Origin: Streptomyces spiroverticillatus
Lineage (GTDB): Bacteria; Actinomycetota; Actinomycetes; Streptomycetales; Streptomycetaceae
DNA: 64,000 nucleotides
Assembly: GCA_014650415.1 (NCBI GenBank)
Contig: BMUX01000016.1
Coordinates: 74,390 to 138,389 of the forward strand
Direction: 5' to 3'
Part shown: piece by piece, positions 27,851 through 34,897 of the stretch
How positions within the stretch are numbered: position 1 is the stretch's first letter
Layout: each line of letters begins with the position of its first letter
Position numbers and translations under genes: made by a program
Notes under the pieces: generated by a model
The model's input: only the letters and a program-made list of their open reading frames with translations
Database searches by the model: none
Told to the model about the DNA's origin: nothing

Positions 27851-28678
27851 ATGAGTACGAACGCTGATCCGCTCGCGGCGCTGGGCGCCCTGCCCGGCGT
27901 GCCCGAGGCCGTCGACTCCGTGCGCAAGGCCGTCGACCGGGTGTACGGGCACCGCGTCATGCGGCGCAGGAGCAACGCGATCACCGGCGAGGCGGCACTG
28001 CGCGGCTCGCGCGGCTCGGCGGCCCTGTCGGGTGCGGACTGGGCGCTGGAGGAAGTGCGTCGGCGCACCGACTTCAGCGGGGACGACGAGGCCCGGGTGG
28101 TCGGCGGGGCGCTGCGGCTCACCGCCGAGGCGGGTCAACTCCTGTCCATCTGGCGGCAGTCGCCACTGCGGGTGCTGGCGCGGCTGCACCTGGTGGCGGC
28201 CGGTGGCGCGGGCGTCCAGGACGAGCTGGTGGGCCGGCCGAGGCTGGCCGGTGAGCCGGTCGACGAGCCGCTGATCGAGCTGCCGCTGCCGGGCGCGACC
28301 GAGGTCGCGGGGCGGTTGGAGGGGCTTTCGGAGCTGATCATCGCGGGTGGGGCGGCGGCTCCGGCGCTGGTCACGTCGGCGATCGTGCACGGCGAGCTGC
28401 TGGCACTGCGGCCCTTCGGCTCGCACAACGGTCTCGTCGCGCGCGCCGCCGAGCGCATCGTGCTGATCAACAGCGGCCTCGACCCGAAGTCGGTCTGCCC
28501 GGCCGAGGTCGGCCACGCGGAACTGGGGCGGGCGGAGTACGTCGCGGCCCTGGAGGGTTACGTGTCCGGCACCCCGGAGGGCGTCGCGGCGTGGATCACG
28601 CACTGCGGGCGGGCGGCGGAACTCGGTGCGCGCGAGTCGATGGCGGTCTGCGAGGCGCTCCAGCGCGGCGCGGCCTGA
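27851..28678 (+). CDS. Degenerate Fic-domain protein
   Basis: A 275-residue, mostly helical protein. The Fic core is recognisable from VHGELLALRPFGSHNGLVAR, which aligns with the Fic motif HPFxxGNGRxxR. The catalytic His is Arg, GNGR is HNGL, and only the last Arg remains. Active Fic proteins transfer AMP or another phosphate-containing group; this one is unlikely to do so by the standard mechanism. Alternative views are a binding or regulatory pseudoenzyme. The ATG at 27851 has no strong ribosome-binding site. It is divergent from the CooC-like ATPase, a pairing I recall in other Streptomyces. Confidence 0.75.
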   Translation: MSTNADPLAALGALPGVPEAVDSVRKAVDRVYGHRVMRRRSNAITGEAALRGSRGSAALSGADWALEEVRRRTDFSGDDEARVVGGALRLTAEAGQLLSIWRQSPLRVLARLHLVAAGGAGVQDELVGRPRLAGEPVDEPLIELPLPGATEVAGRLEGLSELIIAGGAAAPALVTSAIVHGELLALRPFGSHNGLVARAAERIVLINSGLDPKSVCPAEVGHAELGRAEYVAALEGYVSGTPEGVAAWITHCGRAAELGARESMAVCEALQRGAA

Positions 28679-28719
28679 GCTGACTGCCCTGCTCGGGAAG
28701 GCACCCGGAGAACAAAGAT

Positions 28720-28747
28720 GCGGCGGTACCGGAATCGGTACCGCCGC
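28720..28747. terminator. Terminator between the Fic-like and HAD genes
   Basis: An 11-bp perfect stem (28720-28730 / 28737-28747), loop GGAATC, located 42 bases past the Fic-like stop. The remaining gap to 29043 is AT-richer in its last 100 bases and contains no gene I can support. Confidence 0.85.
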
Positions 28748-29043
28748 TGGCATGTCCGTCGAGTTACCAAGCGCCTCGGATTTTTGCCCATCAGGTCGGG
28801 ATCTTCGCCCGTGGCCTGGTGCGGCTGGCCCGTAATCGACGGGTCGACGTCGCGTGGGTGCTCGGCTTCCATGCTCGGTCCGTGGGGCCGTGATGCGTAG
28901 CAGGTGATCCTCTCGGATGTCCTTGGTCTCGCGGGCCGTTGAATCCTTTGTACTCCCGTTCCCGGGGAAGCGGAACCCCTGGGCACGCTTCTTTACTTTT
29001 ACTCTCAAATACGGGCAAAACATCCGCCGTGGAGCGGTGCGGG

Positions 29044-29892
29044 TCAGCCCGTGACGGCCGCCCGGCGGCGGCTGGCGTACCAGACGAGACCGGCGGTGGC
29101 CGCCGCCGCTCCCACCGCTGCCGCCGCCATCAGTGCGGGACGCGGCGGCATCGAGAGAGTGGGCAGCCGCTGCTTGAGGCGGACGGGGCGGCTGAAGACG
29201 AGAATCGGCCATTCCCGGGCGGTCGCCTCGCGGCGCAGCGCGCGGTCCGGGTTGACCGCGTGCGGGTGGCCCACGGACTCCAGCATCGGTACGTCGGTCG
29301 CCGAGTCGCTGTAGGCGTAGCAGCGCGCCAGGTCGTACCCCTCGGAGGCGGCGAGCTCCTTGACGGCCTCCGCCTTGGTCGGGCCGTACGCGTAGTACTC
29401 CACCTCCCCGGTGAAGCAGCCGTCGTCGCCGACGACCATCCGGGTGGCCACCACCCGGTCGGCGCCCAGCAGTTCACCGATCGGCTCGACCACCTCCGCG
29501 CCGGACGTCGAGACGATCACCACGTCGCGGCCGGCCGCGTGGTGCTCCTCGATGAGGGAGGCGGCCTCGTCGTAGATGATCGGGTCGATCAGGTCGTGCA
29601 GGGTCTCGGCGACGATCTCCCGCACCTGCTGGACGTTCCAGCCTTTGCAGAGGGCGGAGAGGTATTCGCGCATCCCCTCCATCTGATCGTGGTCCGCGCC
29701 GCCCGCCAGGAAGACGAACTGTGCGTAGGCCGTTCGTAGAACGGCACGGCGGTTGATCAGTCCGCCTTGGTAGAAGGACTTGCTGAAGGTCAGCGTGCTC
29801 GACTTCGCAATGACGGTCTTGTCCAGATCGAAGAAGGCAGCGGTGCGGGGCAGCGAGTGGTTTTCCACGAGCCGAGCATAGAACCCCGCCAT
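29044..29892 (-). CDS. HAD-IB family phosphatase, membrane-anchored C-terminus
   Basis: A 282-residue HAD-superfamily hydrolase of the SerB-like IB subfamily. The nucleophile motif FFDLDKTV has D22 and D24, motif II is VIVSTSGAE and motif III/IV is YAYSDSATDVPMLE, so the active site is complete. A C-terminal helix (ALMAAAAVGAAAATAGLVW) followed by Arg residues suggests membrane attachment. Substrates could be phosphoserine-like or lipid phosphates. The ATG at 29892 is used; a GTG at residue 9 is an alternative. It borders the Tad locus, transcribed divergently with the 6C RNA between. Confidence 0.88.
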   Translation of the reverse strand: MAGFYARLVENHSLPRTAAFFDLDKTVIAKSSTLTFSKSFYQGGLINRRAVLRTAYAQFVFLAGGADHDQMEGMREYLSALCKGWNVQQVREIVAETLHDLIDPIIYDEAASLIEEHHAAGRDVVIVSTSGAEVVEPIGELLGADRVVATRMVVGDDGCFTGEVEYYAYGPTKAEAVKELAASEGYDLARCYAYSDSATDVPMLESVGHPHAVNPDRALRREATAREWPILVFSRPVRLKQRLPTLSMPPRPALMAAAAVGAAAATAGLVWYASRRRAAVTG

Positions 29893-29975
29893 TCGGCGTA
29901 CGCTGGGGCGCGTGGGTTTGCCTGAGAAGGCTCTCGGGTACACCATGGAAGTCACGGATCGTTCGCGACCGTGCT

Positions 29976-30071
29976 ACCCCGGTTCGGCTCCTCCCCCCCC
30001 CGAGTCGAACCGTGGCAGACGACCCCCGCTCTCCCCCCCGGCGGGGGTCGTCGCATGTCCGGATGCTTTTT
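29976..30071 (+). ncRNA. 6C RNA (two hairpins with C-rich loops)
   Basis: Two consecutive hairpins: stem 29980-29990 / 30002-30012 (one G-T pair) whose loop holds nine C in a row, and stem 30018-30029 / 30041-30052 (12 perfect pairs) whose loop holds seven C. A T-run follows at 30067-30071. This is the definition of the actinobacterial 6C motif. From memory, the M. tuberculosis copy (B11) lies beside Rv3660c and the S. coelicolor copy is scr3559, the same place as here, next to the Ssd/Rv3660c homologue. C-rich loops suggest pairing with the G-rich ribosome-binding sites of target mRNAs. Exact ends are estimated. Confidence 0.9.
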
Positions 30072-30236
30072 CCGGGCCCCCGGCGGCCTCTGGTCCCTGT
30101 GCATCGCATGACTCCTCCGCTGGTCCTCGCGTGTCGACGACGCCCTCATGACCTCTCAACTCGTGACTGTGCGTAGTCGTTCCGTTCCCCTTGGAAGTCA
30201 CTGGTATGGGTGAGTGGAATATTCACAACCGATGAG

Positions 30237-30245
30237 TTGTCCACA
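30237..30245 (+). promoter_or_regulatory. DnaA-box-like 9-mer upstream of the Tad operon
   Basis: TTGTCCACA, the preferred Streptomyces DnaA box, in the AT-richer region about 110 bases before the ssd start. An identical 9-mer is at 33478-33486 inside the operon. Function is unproven. Confidence 0.35.
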
Positions 30246-30356
30246 GTTTTCGAGCAAGATCCACATGATTTCCCGGATCGCTGCACGGTGATTCCCCACC
30301 GCGAACTTCGCGGATGTCGGAATCGCTTGAGATCGCAGTGAGAGGGGGCGGAGATC

Positions 30357-31460
30357 GTGGCTGGACCGATCACACCCGACCGCTTGTCGGCCGCCGAAGC
30401 GGGGCGGGGCGGACCGCTGATCGTCACCGAGGATGTGGAACTCCTCGACGATCTGCTGAGATTGTGCGCCGCGGCCGGCGCGGAACCGGAAGTCCATCAC
30501 GGATTGCCCCCGCGGCAAGGGAGTTGGGAAGCCGCCCCGATCGTGCTCGTCGGCGACGACGCGGTTTCCCGGGTGCGCGGCGCGGTGCGCAGACGCGGCG
30601 TCATGCTCGTCGGGCACGACCAGGACGACCCGGACGTCTGGCGGCGGGCGGTCGAGATCGGCGCGGACTACGTGCTGCGGCTGCCCGACGCCGAGAACTG
30701 GCTCGTGAACCAGCTCGCCGACGCGGCGGAGGGCGTCGGCGGGCAGGCGCTCACCGTCGGGGTGATGGGCGGGCGCGGCGGAGCCGGAGCTTCAACCCTG
30801 GCGTGCGCCCTGGCCGTCACGGCGGCGCGCACCGGCCGCCGCACCGTGCTCGTCGACGGCGACCCGCTCGGCGGAGGCCTCGACGTCCTGCTCGGCGGCG
30901 AGAGCGCGCAAGGCATGCGGTGGCCGGATTTCGCCGCCTCCCGGGGCCGGGTGGCGAGTGCCGCGCTGGAGGAGTCGCTGCCCCGGCTGCACGACCTGCG
31001 GGTGCTCAGCTGGGACCGCAGCGACACCGTGACGATCCCGCCCGAGGCGATGCGGGCGGTGCTGGCCGCGGCGCGCCGCTCCGGCGGAGTGGTCGTCGTG
31101 GACCTGCCGCGCCGGGTGGACGAGAGCGTCGCCGAGGCGCTGGCACAGCTGGATGTGGGGCTGCTCGTGGTGCCCGGTGAACTGCGGGCGGTCGCCGCCG
31201 CACGCCGGGTCGCCGCCTGCGCCTCGATAGTCCTGGGCGACCTGCGGACCGTGGTGCGAGGGCCCTATACGACGGGGCTCGACGAGGAGTGGGTGGCGAA
31301 GGCGCTCGACCTGCCCCTGGTGGGCGAACTGCCCGCCGAACCGGGGCTGTGGGACGCGCTCGCGGACGGGGAGCCGCCGGGCGGCAGTCCGCGCGGGCCG
31401 CTGTCCAGGTTCTGCACGGCCTTCTGGGAGCGGGCGCTGGTCGGGGGTGGTGCGGGATGA
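30357..31460 (+). CDS. ssd: Ssd/TadZ-like septum-site determining protein (CpaE-like)
   Basis: A 367-residue protein with an N-terminal receiver-like region (residues 20-115) and a MinD/ParA-type domain starting at LTVGVMGGRGGAGASTLA. The Walker A lysine of KGGxGKT is replaced (RGGAGAS), so ATP hydrolysis is doubtful, as seen across the actinobacterial CpaE-like family (Rv3660c, called Ssd). Known members place Tad pili or affect septum formation. GTG start at 30357. The stop overlaps the tadA start (ATGA). It is the first gene of the Tad operon and follows the 6C RNA. Confidence 0.88.
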   Translation: MAGPITPDRLSAAEAGRGGPLIVTEDVELLDDLLRLCAAAGAEPEVHHGLPPRQGSWEAAPIVLVGDDAVSRVRGAVRRRGVMLVGHDQDDPDVWRRAVEIGADYVLRLPDAENWLVNQLADAAEGVGGQALTVGVMGGRGGAGASTLACALAVTAARTGRRTVLVDGDPLGGGLDVLLGGESAQGMRWPDFAASRGRVASAALEESLPRLHDLRVLSWDRSDTVTIPPEAMRAVLAAARRSGGVVVVDLPRRVDESVAEALAQLDVGLLVVPGELRAVAAARRVAACASIVLGDLRTVVRGPYTTGLDEEWVAKALDLPLVGELPAEPGLWDALADGEPPGGSPRGPLSRFCTAFWERALVGGGAG

Positions 31461-32608
31461 GCGCGACCGTACTGCTGAACGCCGTGCGCCAGCGGCTCGC
31501 GGAGTCCGGGGCGGAGCCGACGCCCGCCAGGGTGGCCGCCGCGCTGCGGGCCCAGGGGAGGCTGCTGGGGGATGCGGAAGTGCTGGGCGCGGCAGCCGAG
31601 TTGAGAAACGAGTTGGTGGGCGCGGGGCCCTTGGAGCCGCTGCTCGCCGACCCCTCGGTGAGCGATGTTCTGGTGTCGGCGCCGGACCGGGTGTGGGTGG
31701 ACCGTGGCGCCGGGCTGGAGTCGGCCGATGTGGTCTTCGCGGACGAGGCGGCGGTGCGCAGGCTCGCCCAACGCCTCGCGGCCGTCGCCGGACGCAGGCT
31801 GGACGACGCCAGGCCCTGGGTGGACGCCCGGCTGCCGGACGGGACGCGGATGCACGCCGTGCTGCCGCCGGTCGCCGTCGGCGGGACCTGTCTGTCGCTG
31901 CGGGTGGTGCGGCCGAAGGCGTTCCGGCCGGAGGAGCTGGTGGCGGCGGGGACCGTGCCGCCCGGCGGCGACGTGCTGCTGCGGGCGCTGGTCGAGGCCC
32001 GGCTGTCGTACCTGATCAGCGGGGGTACGGGCGCGGGCAAGACGACGCTGCTGTCGGCCCTGCTCGGACTGGTCGGCAGGCAGGAGCGGATCGTGCTCGC
32101 CGAGGACTCGGCCGAGCTGCGGCCGGACCACCCGCACGTGGTGCGGCTGGAGTCCCGGCCGCCGAACCAGGAAGGGGCCGGCCGGGTCACCCTCCAGGAC
32201 CTGGTGCGCCAGGCGCTGCGGATGCGGCCCGACCGGCTGGTGGTCGGGGAGGTGCGCGGGGCCGAGGTGACGGACCTGCTGGCCGCCCTGAACACCGGCC
32301 ACGAGGGTGGCGCGGGCACGCTTCACGCCAATGCGGCGGCCCATGTTCCGGCCCGGCTGGAGGCGTTGGGGACGGCTGCCGGGCTCGACCGGGCCGCGCT
32401 GCACAGCCAGGTGGCGGCCGCGCTGTCGGTGGTGCTGCATCTCGTACGGGACCGGGACGGGCGGCGCAGGCTCGCCGAGATGCACGTCCTGGAGCGGGAT
32501 GCGGCGGGCCTGGTGGTGACGGTGCCCGCGCTGCGGTGGGGGCCGGAGGGGTTCGTACGGGAGCGGGGCTGGCCCAGGCTGCGCGAGCTGATCGGGGGTG
32601 CGTGGTGA
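31457..32608 (+). CDS. tadA: TadA/CpaF secretion ATPase
   Basis: A 383-residue hexameric-type type II/IV secretion ATPase driving Tad pilus assembly. Walker A SGGTGAGKTTLL, an Asp box (IVLAEDSAELRP), Walker B near DRLVVGEVRGAE and the His box GHEGGAGTLHAN are intact. The N-terminal domain (LEPLLADPSVSDVLVSAPD) is typical of the helicase/secretion-neighbourhood ATPases. It begins inside the ssd stop (ATGA) and its own stop overlaps the TadB GTG (GTGA). It is shorter than Gram-negative TadA because the N-terminal extension is missing. Confidence 0.94.
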   Translation: MSATVLLNAVRQRLAESGAEPTPARVAAALRAQGRLLGDAEVLGAAAELRNELVGAGPLEPLLADPSVSDVLVSAPDRVWVDRGAGLESADVVFADEAAVRRLAQRLAAVAGRRLDDARPWVDARLPDGTRMHAVLPPVAVGGTCLSLRVVRPKAFRPEELVAAGTVPPGGDVLLRALVEARLSYLISGGTGAGKTTLLSALLGLVGRQERIVLAEDSAELRPDHPHVVRLESRPPNQEGAGRVTLQDLVRQALRMRPDRLVVGEVRGAEVTDLLAALNTGHEGGAGTLHANAAAHVPARLEALGTAAGLDRAALHSQVAAALSVVLHLVRDRDGRRRLAEMHVLERDAAGLVVTVPALRWGPEGFVRERGWPRLRELIGGAW

Positions 32609-33468
32609 ACCCGTGGGGACCGGCCGCGTATGCGGCGATGGTGTGCGCCGGACTGGCGGCCTGGCTGCTGGTCGGCTGGGAGCAGGGGCTGCGCAGGGCC
32701 CGGCTGGTGGTGGCCGGGGGCGCGGCCGAGGAGGTGCGGCCCGCGCCCTGGGAGCGGCTGCGGGATCTCGTACGGGAGCGGGGCCGGCCGGAGTGGTGGT
32801 GTCTGCCGGTGGCGGGCGTCGTGGCGGTGCTCGGGGAGTCGGTGATTCCGCTGGTGATCGGGGCGGTGGCCGTGCCGGTGGTCGGACGGCGGCTGCGGGC
32901 GCGGGAGTTGAAGCGCGCGCGGGAGTCGCGGGGGGAGCGGGTGATCGCGTTGTGCGGGGCGGTGAGCGGGGAGTTGCGGGCCGGGAGCCAGCCGAGACAG
33001 GCGTTGTACGTCGCGGCGGCGGACACCGGGGGACTGGGGGCGGCGGAGGCCGAGGTGCTGGCGGCGGCCCGGTTCGGGGGCGATGTGCCCACCGCGCTGT
33101 ACCGGGCGTCGCGGGAGCCGGGGGCCGAGGGGCTGGTCGGGGTCGCCGTGTGCTGGCAGCTGGCGGTGGAGAGCGGGGCGGGGCTCGCCGCCGGGCTGGA
33201 GCGGCTGGAGGCGGCGCTGCGGGCCGAGCGGGAGCGGCGGGAGCTGTTGCGGGCCCGGTTGTCCGGGGCCTGGTCGACGGTCGGGCTGCTCGCCCTGTTG
33301 CCGGTGGTGGGCGTGCTGATCGGGAGCGCGATGGGCGCGGACCCGCTGCGGGTGCTGCTGCACACGCCGTTGGGGCTCGGCTGCCTGGTGGTGGGCGGGG
33401 TGTTGGAGGCGGCGGGCCTGCTGTGGGCGCGTCGGATCGTACGGGGCGGAGAGGGGGAGGGCGCGTGA
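32605..33468 (+). CDS. tadB: TadB-like type II secretion F-domain membrane protein
   Basis: A 287-residue inner-membrane platform protein. Hydrophobic segments are at about residues 10-25, 70-95 and two C-terminal helices (STVGLLALLPVVGVLIGSAM and LGCLVVGGVLEAAGLLW). The cytoplasmic F domain lies between (GAVSGELRAGSQPRQAL to ESGAGLAAGLERL). It pairs with TadC to form the platform moved by TadA. GTG start overlapping the tadA stop, and its stop overlaps the TadC GTG, so the operon is tightly coupled. Confidence 0.9.
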   Translation: MNPWGPAAYAAMVCAGLAAWLLVGWEQGLRRARLVVAGGAAEEVRPAPWERLRDLVRERGRPEWWCLPVAGVVAVLGESVIPLVIGAVAVPVVGRRLRARELKRARESRGERVIALCGAVSGELRAGSQPRQALYVAAADTGGLGAAEAEVLAAARFGGDVPTALYRASREPGAEGLVGVAVCWQLAVESGAGLAAGLERLEAALRAERERRELLRARLSGAWSTVGLLALLPVVGVLIGSAMGADPLRVLLHTPLGLGCLVVGGVLEAAGLLWARRIVRGGEGEGA

Positions 33469-34253
33469 ACGGGGACGTTGTCCACAGGCTGGGGGTAGTG
33501 GTGTCGGCTGCGGCGGCCGTGGGGTGTGTGGCCTTCGCGGTGGCCGGAAAGCGCCGGGAGCAGGAGGCCAGGCGGCGGCTCGTGACGCTGCTGGCGGTCG
33601 AGGCGGCGATGGCGCGACGGCGGCGCGGGGACTTCCGGGCCGGTGCGGCGTGGGCGCGCGGCTGGGGCGGGTCCGTGGCGGCGGTGGTGGCCGGCTGGGT
33701 GCTGGTCGGTGGGGTGTGGGGATGCCTCGTCGGGGCGATGGCCGGGGTCGGGGTGCGCAAGTGGCTGCGGGGGCGGCAGGTGAAGGGGGCCGCGGCGGCG
33801 GAGGATGCGGCGGCGTTGCGCCAACTGCCCCTCGCGGCAGACCTCATGGCGGCCTGCGTGGCTGCGGGGGCGGGGCCGGGGGAGGCGGCCAGGGCGGTGG
33901 GCGAGTCACTCGGCGGGCCGGTCGGGGAGCGGCTGGCGCGGGCGGCGGCGGAGCTGCGGCTCGGGAGTGAACCGGCGCAGGCGTGGGGGCGGTTGGGGGC
34001 GATACCCGGGGCCGCCGGGCTGGCCAGGTGTCTGGCGCGGAGCGGTGTCAGCGGGGCTCCGGCGGCCGGTCCGGTGGCCCGGATCGCGGACGGGCTCCGC
34101 GCGGAACGCGCCCGCAGGGCCGAGGCCGGGGCGAACAGGGCGGCCGTGCTGATCGTCGCGCCGCTGTCGCTCTGCTTCCTGCCCGCCTTCCTGGTGGTGG
34201 GCGTGGTTCCGGTGGTGATCGGGCTGGCGGACGGACTGCTGGCCGGGGCGTGA
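33465..34253 (+). CDS. tadC: TadC-like type II secretion F-domain membrane protein
   Basis: A 262-residue platform protein, shorter than TadB. Transmembrane helices are predicted at about residues 8-26, 68-95 and the C-terminus (LIVAPLSLCFLPAFLVVGVV). The F domain carries QLPLAADLMAACVAAGAGPGEAARAV. GTG start within the TadB stop. A TTGTCCACA 9-mer (33478-33486) sits in its first codons. Confidence 0.88.
   Translation: MNGDVVHRLGVVVSAAAAVGCVAFAVAGKRREQEARRRLVTLLAVEAAMARRRRGDFRAGAAWARGWGGSVAAVVAGWVLVGGVWGCLVGAMAGVGVRKWLRGRQVKGAAAAEDAAALRQLPLAADLMAACVAAGAGPGEAARAVGESLGGPVGERLARAAAELRLGSEPAQAWGRLGAIPGAAGLARCLARSGVSGAPAAGPVARIADGLRAERARRAEAGANRAAVLIVAPLSLCFLPAFLVVGVVPVVIGLADGLLAGA
33478..33486 (+). 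promoter_or_regulatory. Second TTGTCCACA 9-mer, inside tadC
   Basis: An exact match to the DnaA-box consensus at codons 5-8 of tadC; see 30237-30245. It may be coincidental coding sequence. Confidence 0.25.
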
Positions 34254-34293
34254 TGCAAGTGACTCAAGTGGTGTGTGACTTCGGGAGGTTGAG

Positions 34294-34524
34294 ATGTGGA
34301 AGCCGGTGCGGGTACGGGTGGCGTGGGGGCTGGTCCGGGCGCGGACGCGGGTGACGCGGATGCGTGGGATGGCCGGGGACGCCGGGATGAGCACGTCGGA
34401 GTACGCGGTCGGGACCATCGCCGCGTGTGCCTTCGCGGCGGTGCTCTACAAGGTGGTCACCAGCGGCGCGGTCTCGGGGGCGTTGCAGGCGGCGGTGGAG
34501 AGGGCCCTCGATGTGCAGTTCTGA
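34294..34524 (+). CDS. Flp-pilin-like DUF4244 protein
   Basis: A 76-residue protein with a 30-residue basic leader, then AGMSTSEYAVGTIAACAFAAVLYKVV, matching the prepilin pattern: a Gly before the cleavage site, Glu at about +5 and a hydrophobic helix that packs into the fibre. Homologous small proteins occupy this position in actinobacterial Tad loci (Rv3656c in M. tuberculosis). No prepilin peptidase gene is in the window. The ATG has GGGAGG upstream. Its last 14 bases overlap the next gene. Confidence 0.87.
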   Translation: MWKPVRVRVAWGLVRARTRVTRMRGMAGDAGMSTSEYAVGTIAACAFAAVLYKVVTSGAVSGALQAAVERALDVQF

Positions 34525-34897
34525 GGGGCAGCGAAGGCCGGTCAGGGGGCGTGCGGATGGGGGGTATGTGACGGCCGAGGCGGCGTTGGCGCTGCCGGTG
34601 CTGGTGCTCCTCGGGACGGCGCTGGTGTGGGCGCTGATGGCGGCCGCCGCGCAGATCCAGTGCGTGGACGCGGCCCGGGCGGGGGCGCGGGCCGAGGCCC
34701 GGCAGGAACCGCGGGCGGCGGCCGAGGCGGTGACCCGGCAGGTGGCGCCGGACGGGGCGACGGTCGGGTTCCGGCGGGAGGGCGATCTGGTGCGGGTGGT
34801 GGTGGAGGCCCCCGCGCCGGGGCCCGGCCCGCTGGGGCTGACCCTGCGGGCCGAGGCGGTGGCGTTGGCGGAGGAGACGGTGGGGGTGGGGGTGTGA
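34511..34897 (+). CDS. TadE-like pilus protein
   Basis: A 128-residue pseudopilin-like protein. After about 20 residues comes GYVTAEAALALPVLVLLGTA, the TadE transmembrane signature, followed by a small extracytoplasmic domain. TadE proteins are minor pilins. The ATG at 34511 lies within the pilin gene (overlap 14 bases) with GGAGAGG seven bases upstream; the stop overlaps the next start by four bases (GTGTGA context). It corresponds by position to Rv3655c. Confidence 0.85.
   Translation: MCSSEGQRRPVRGRADGGYVTAEAALALPVLVLLGTALVWALMAAAAQIQCVDAARAGARAEARQEPRAAAEAVTRQVAPDGATVGFRREGDLVRVVVEAPAPGPGPLGLTLRAEAVALAEETVGVGV

Noticed and set aside
28558..28986. Minus-strand reading beginning MEAEHPRDVDPS in the gap before the HAD gene
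   Set aside because: It reads straight through the terminator hairpin at 28720-28747 into the Fic-like gene, lacks a ribosome-binding site and has no recognisable family.
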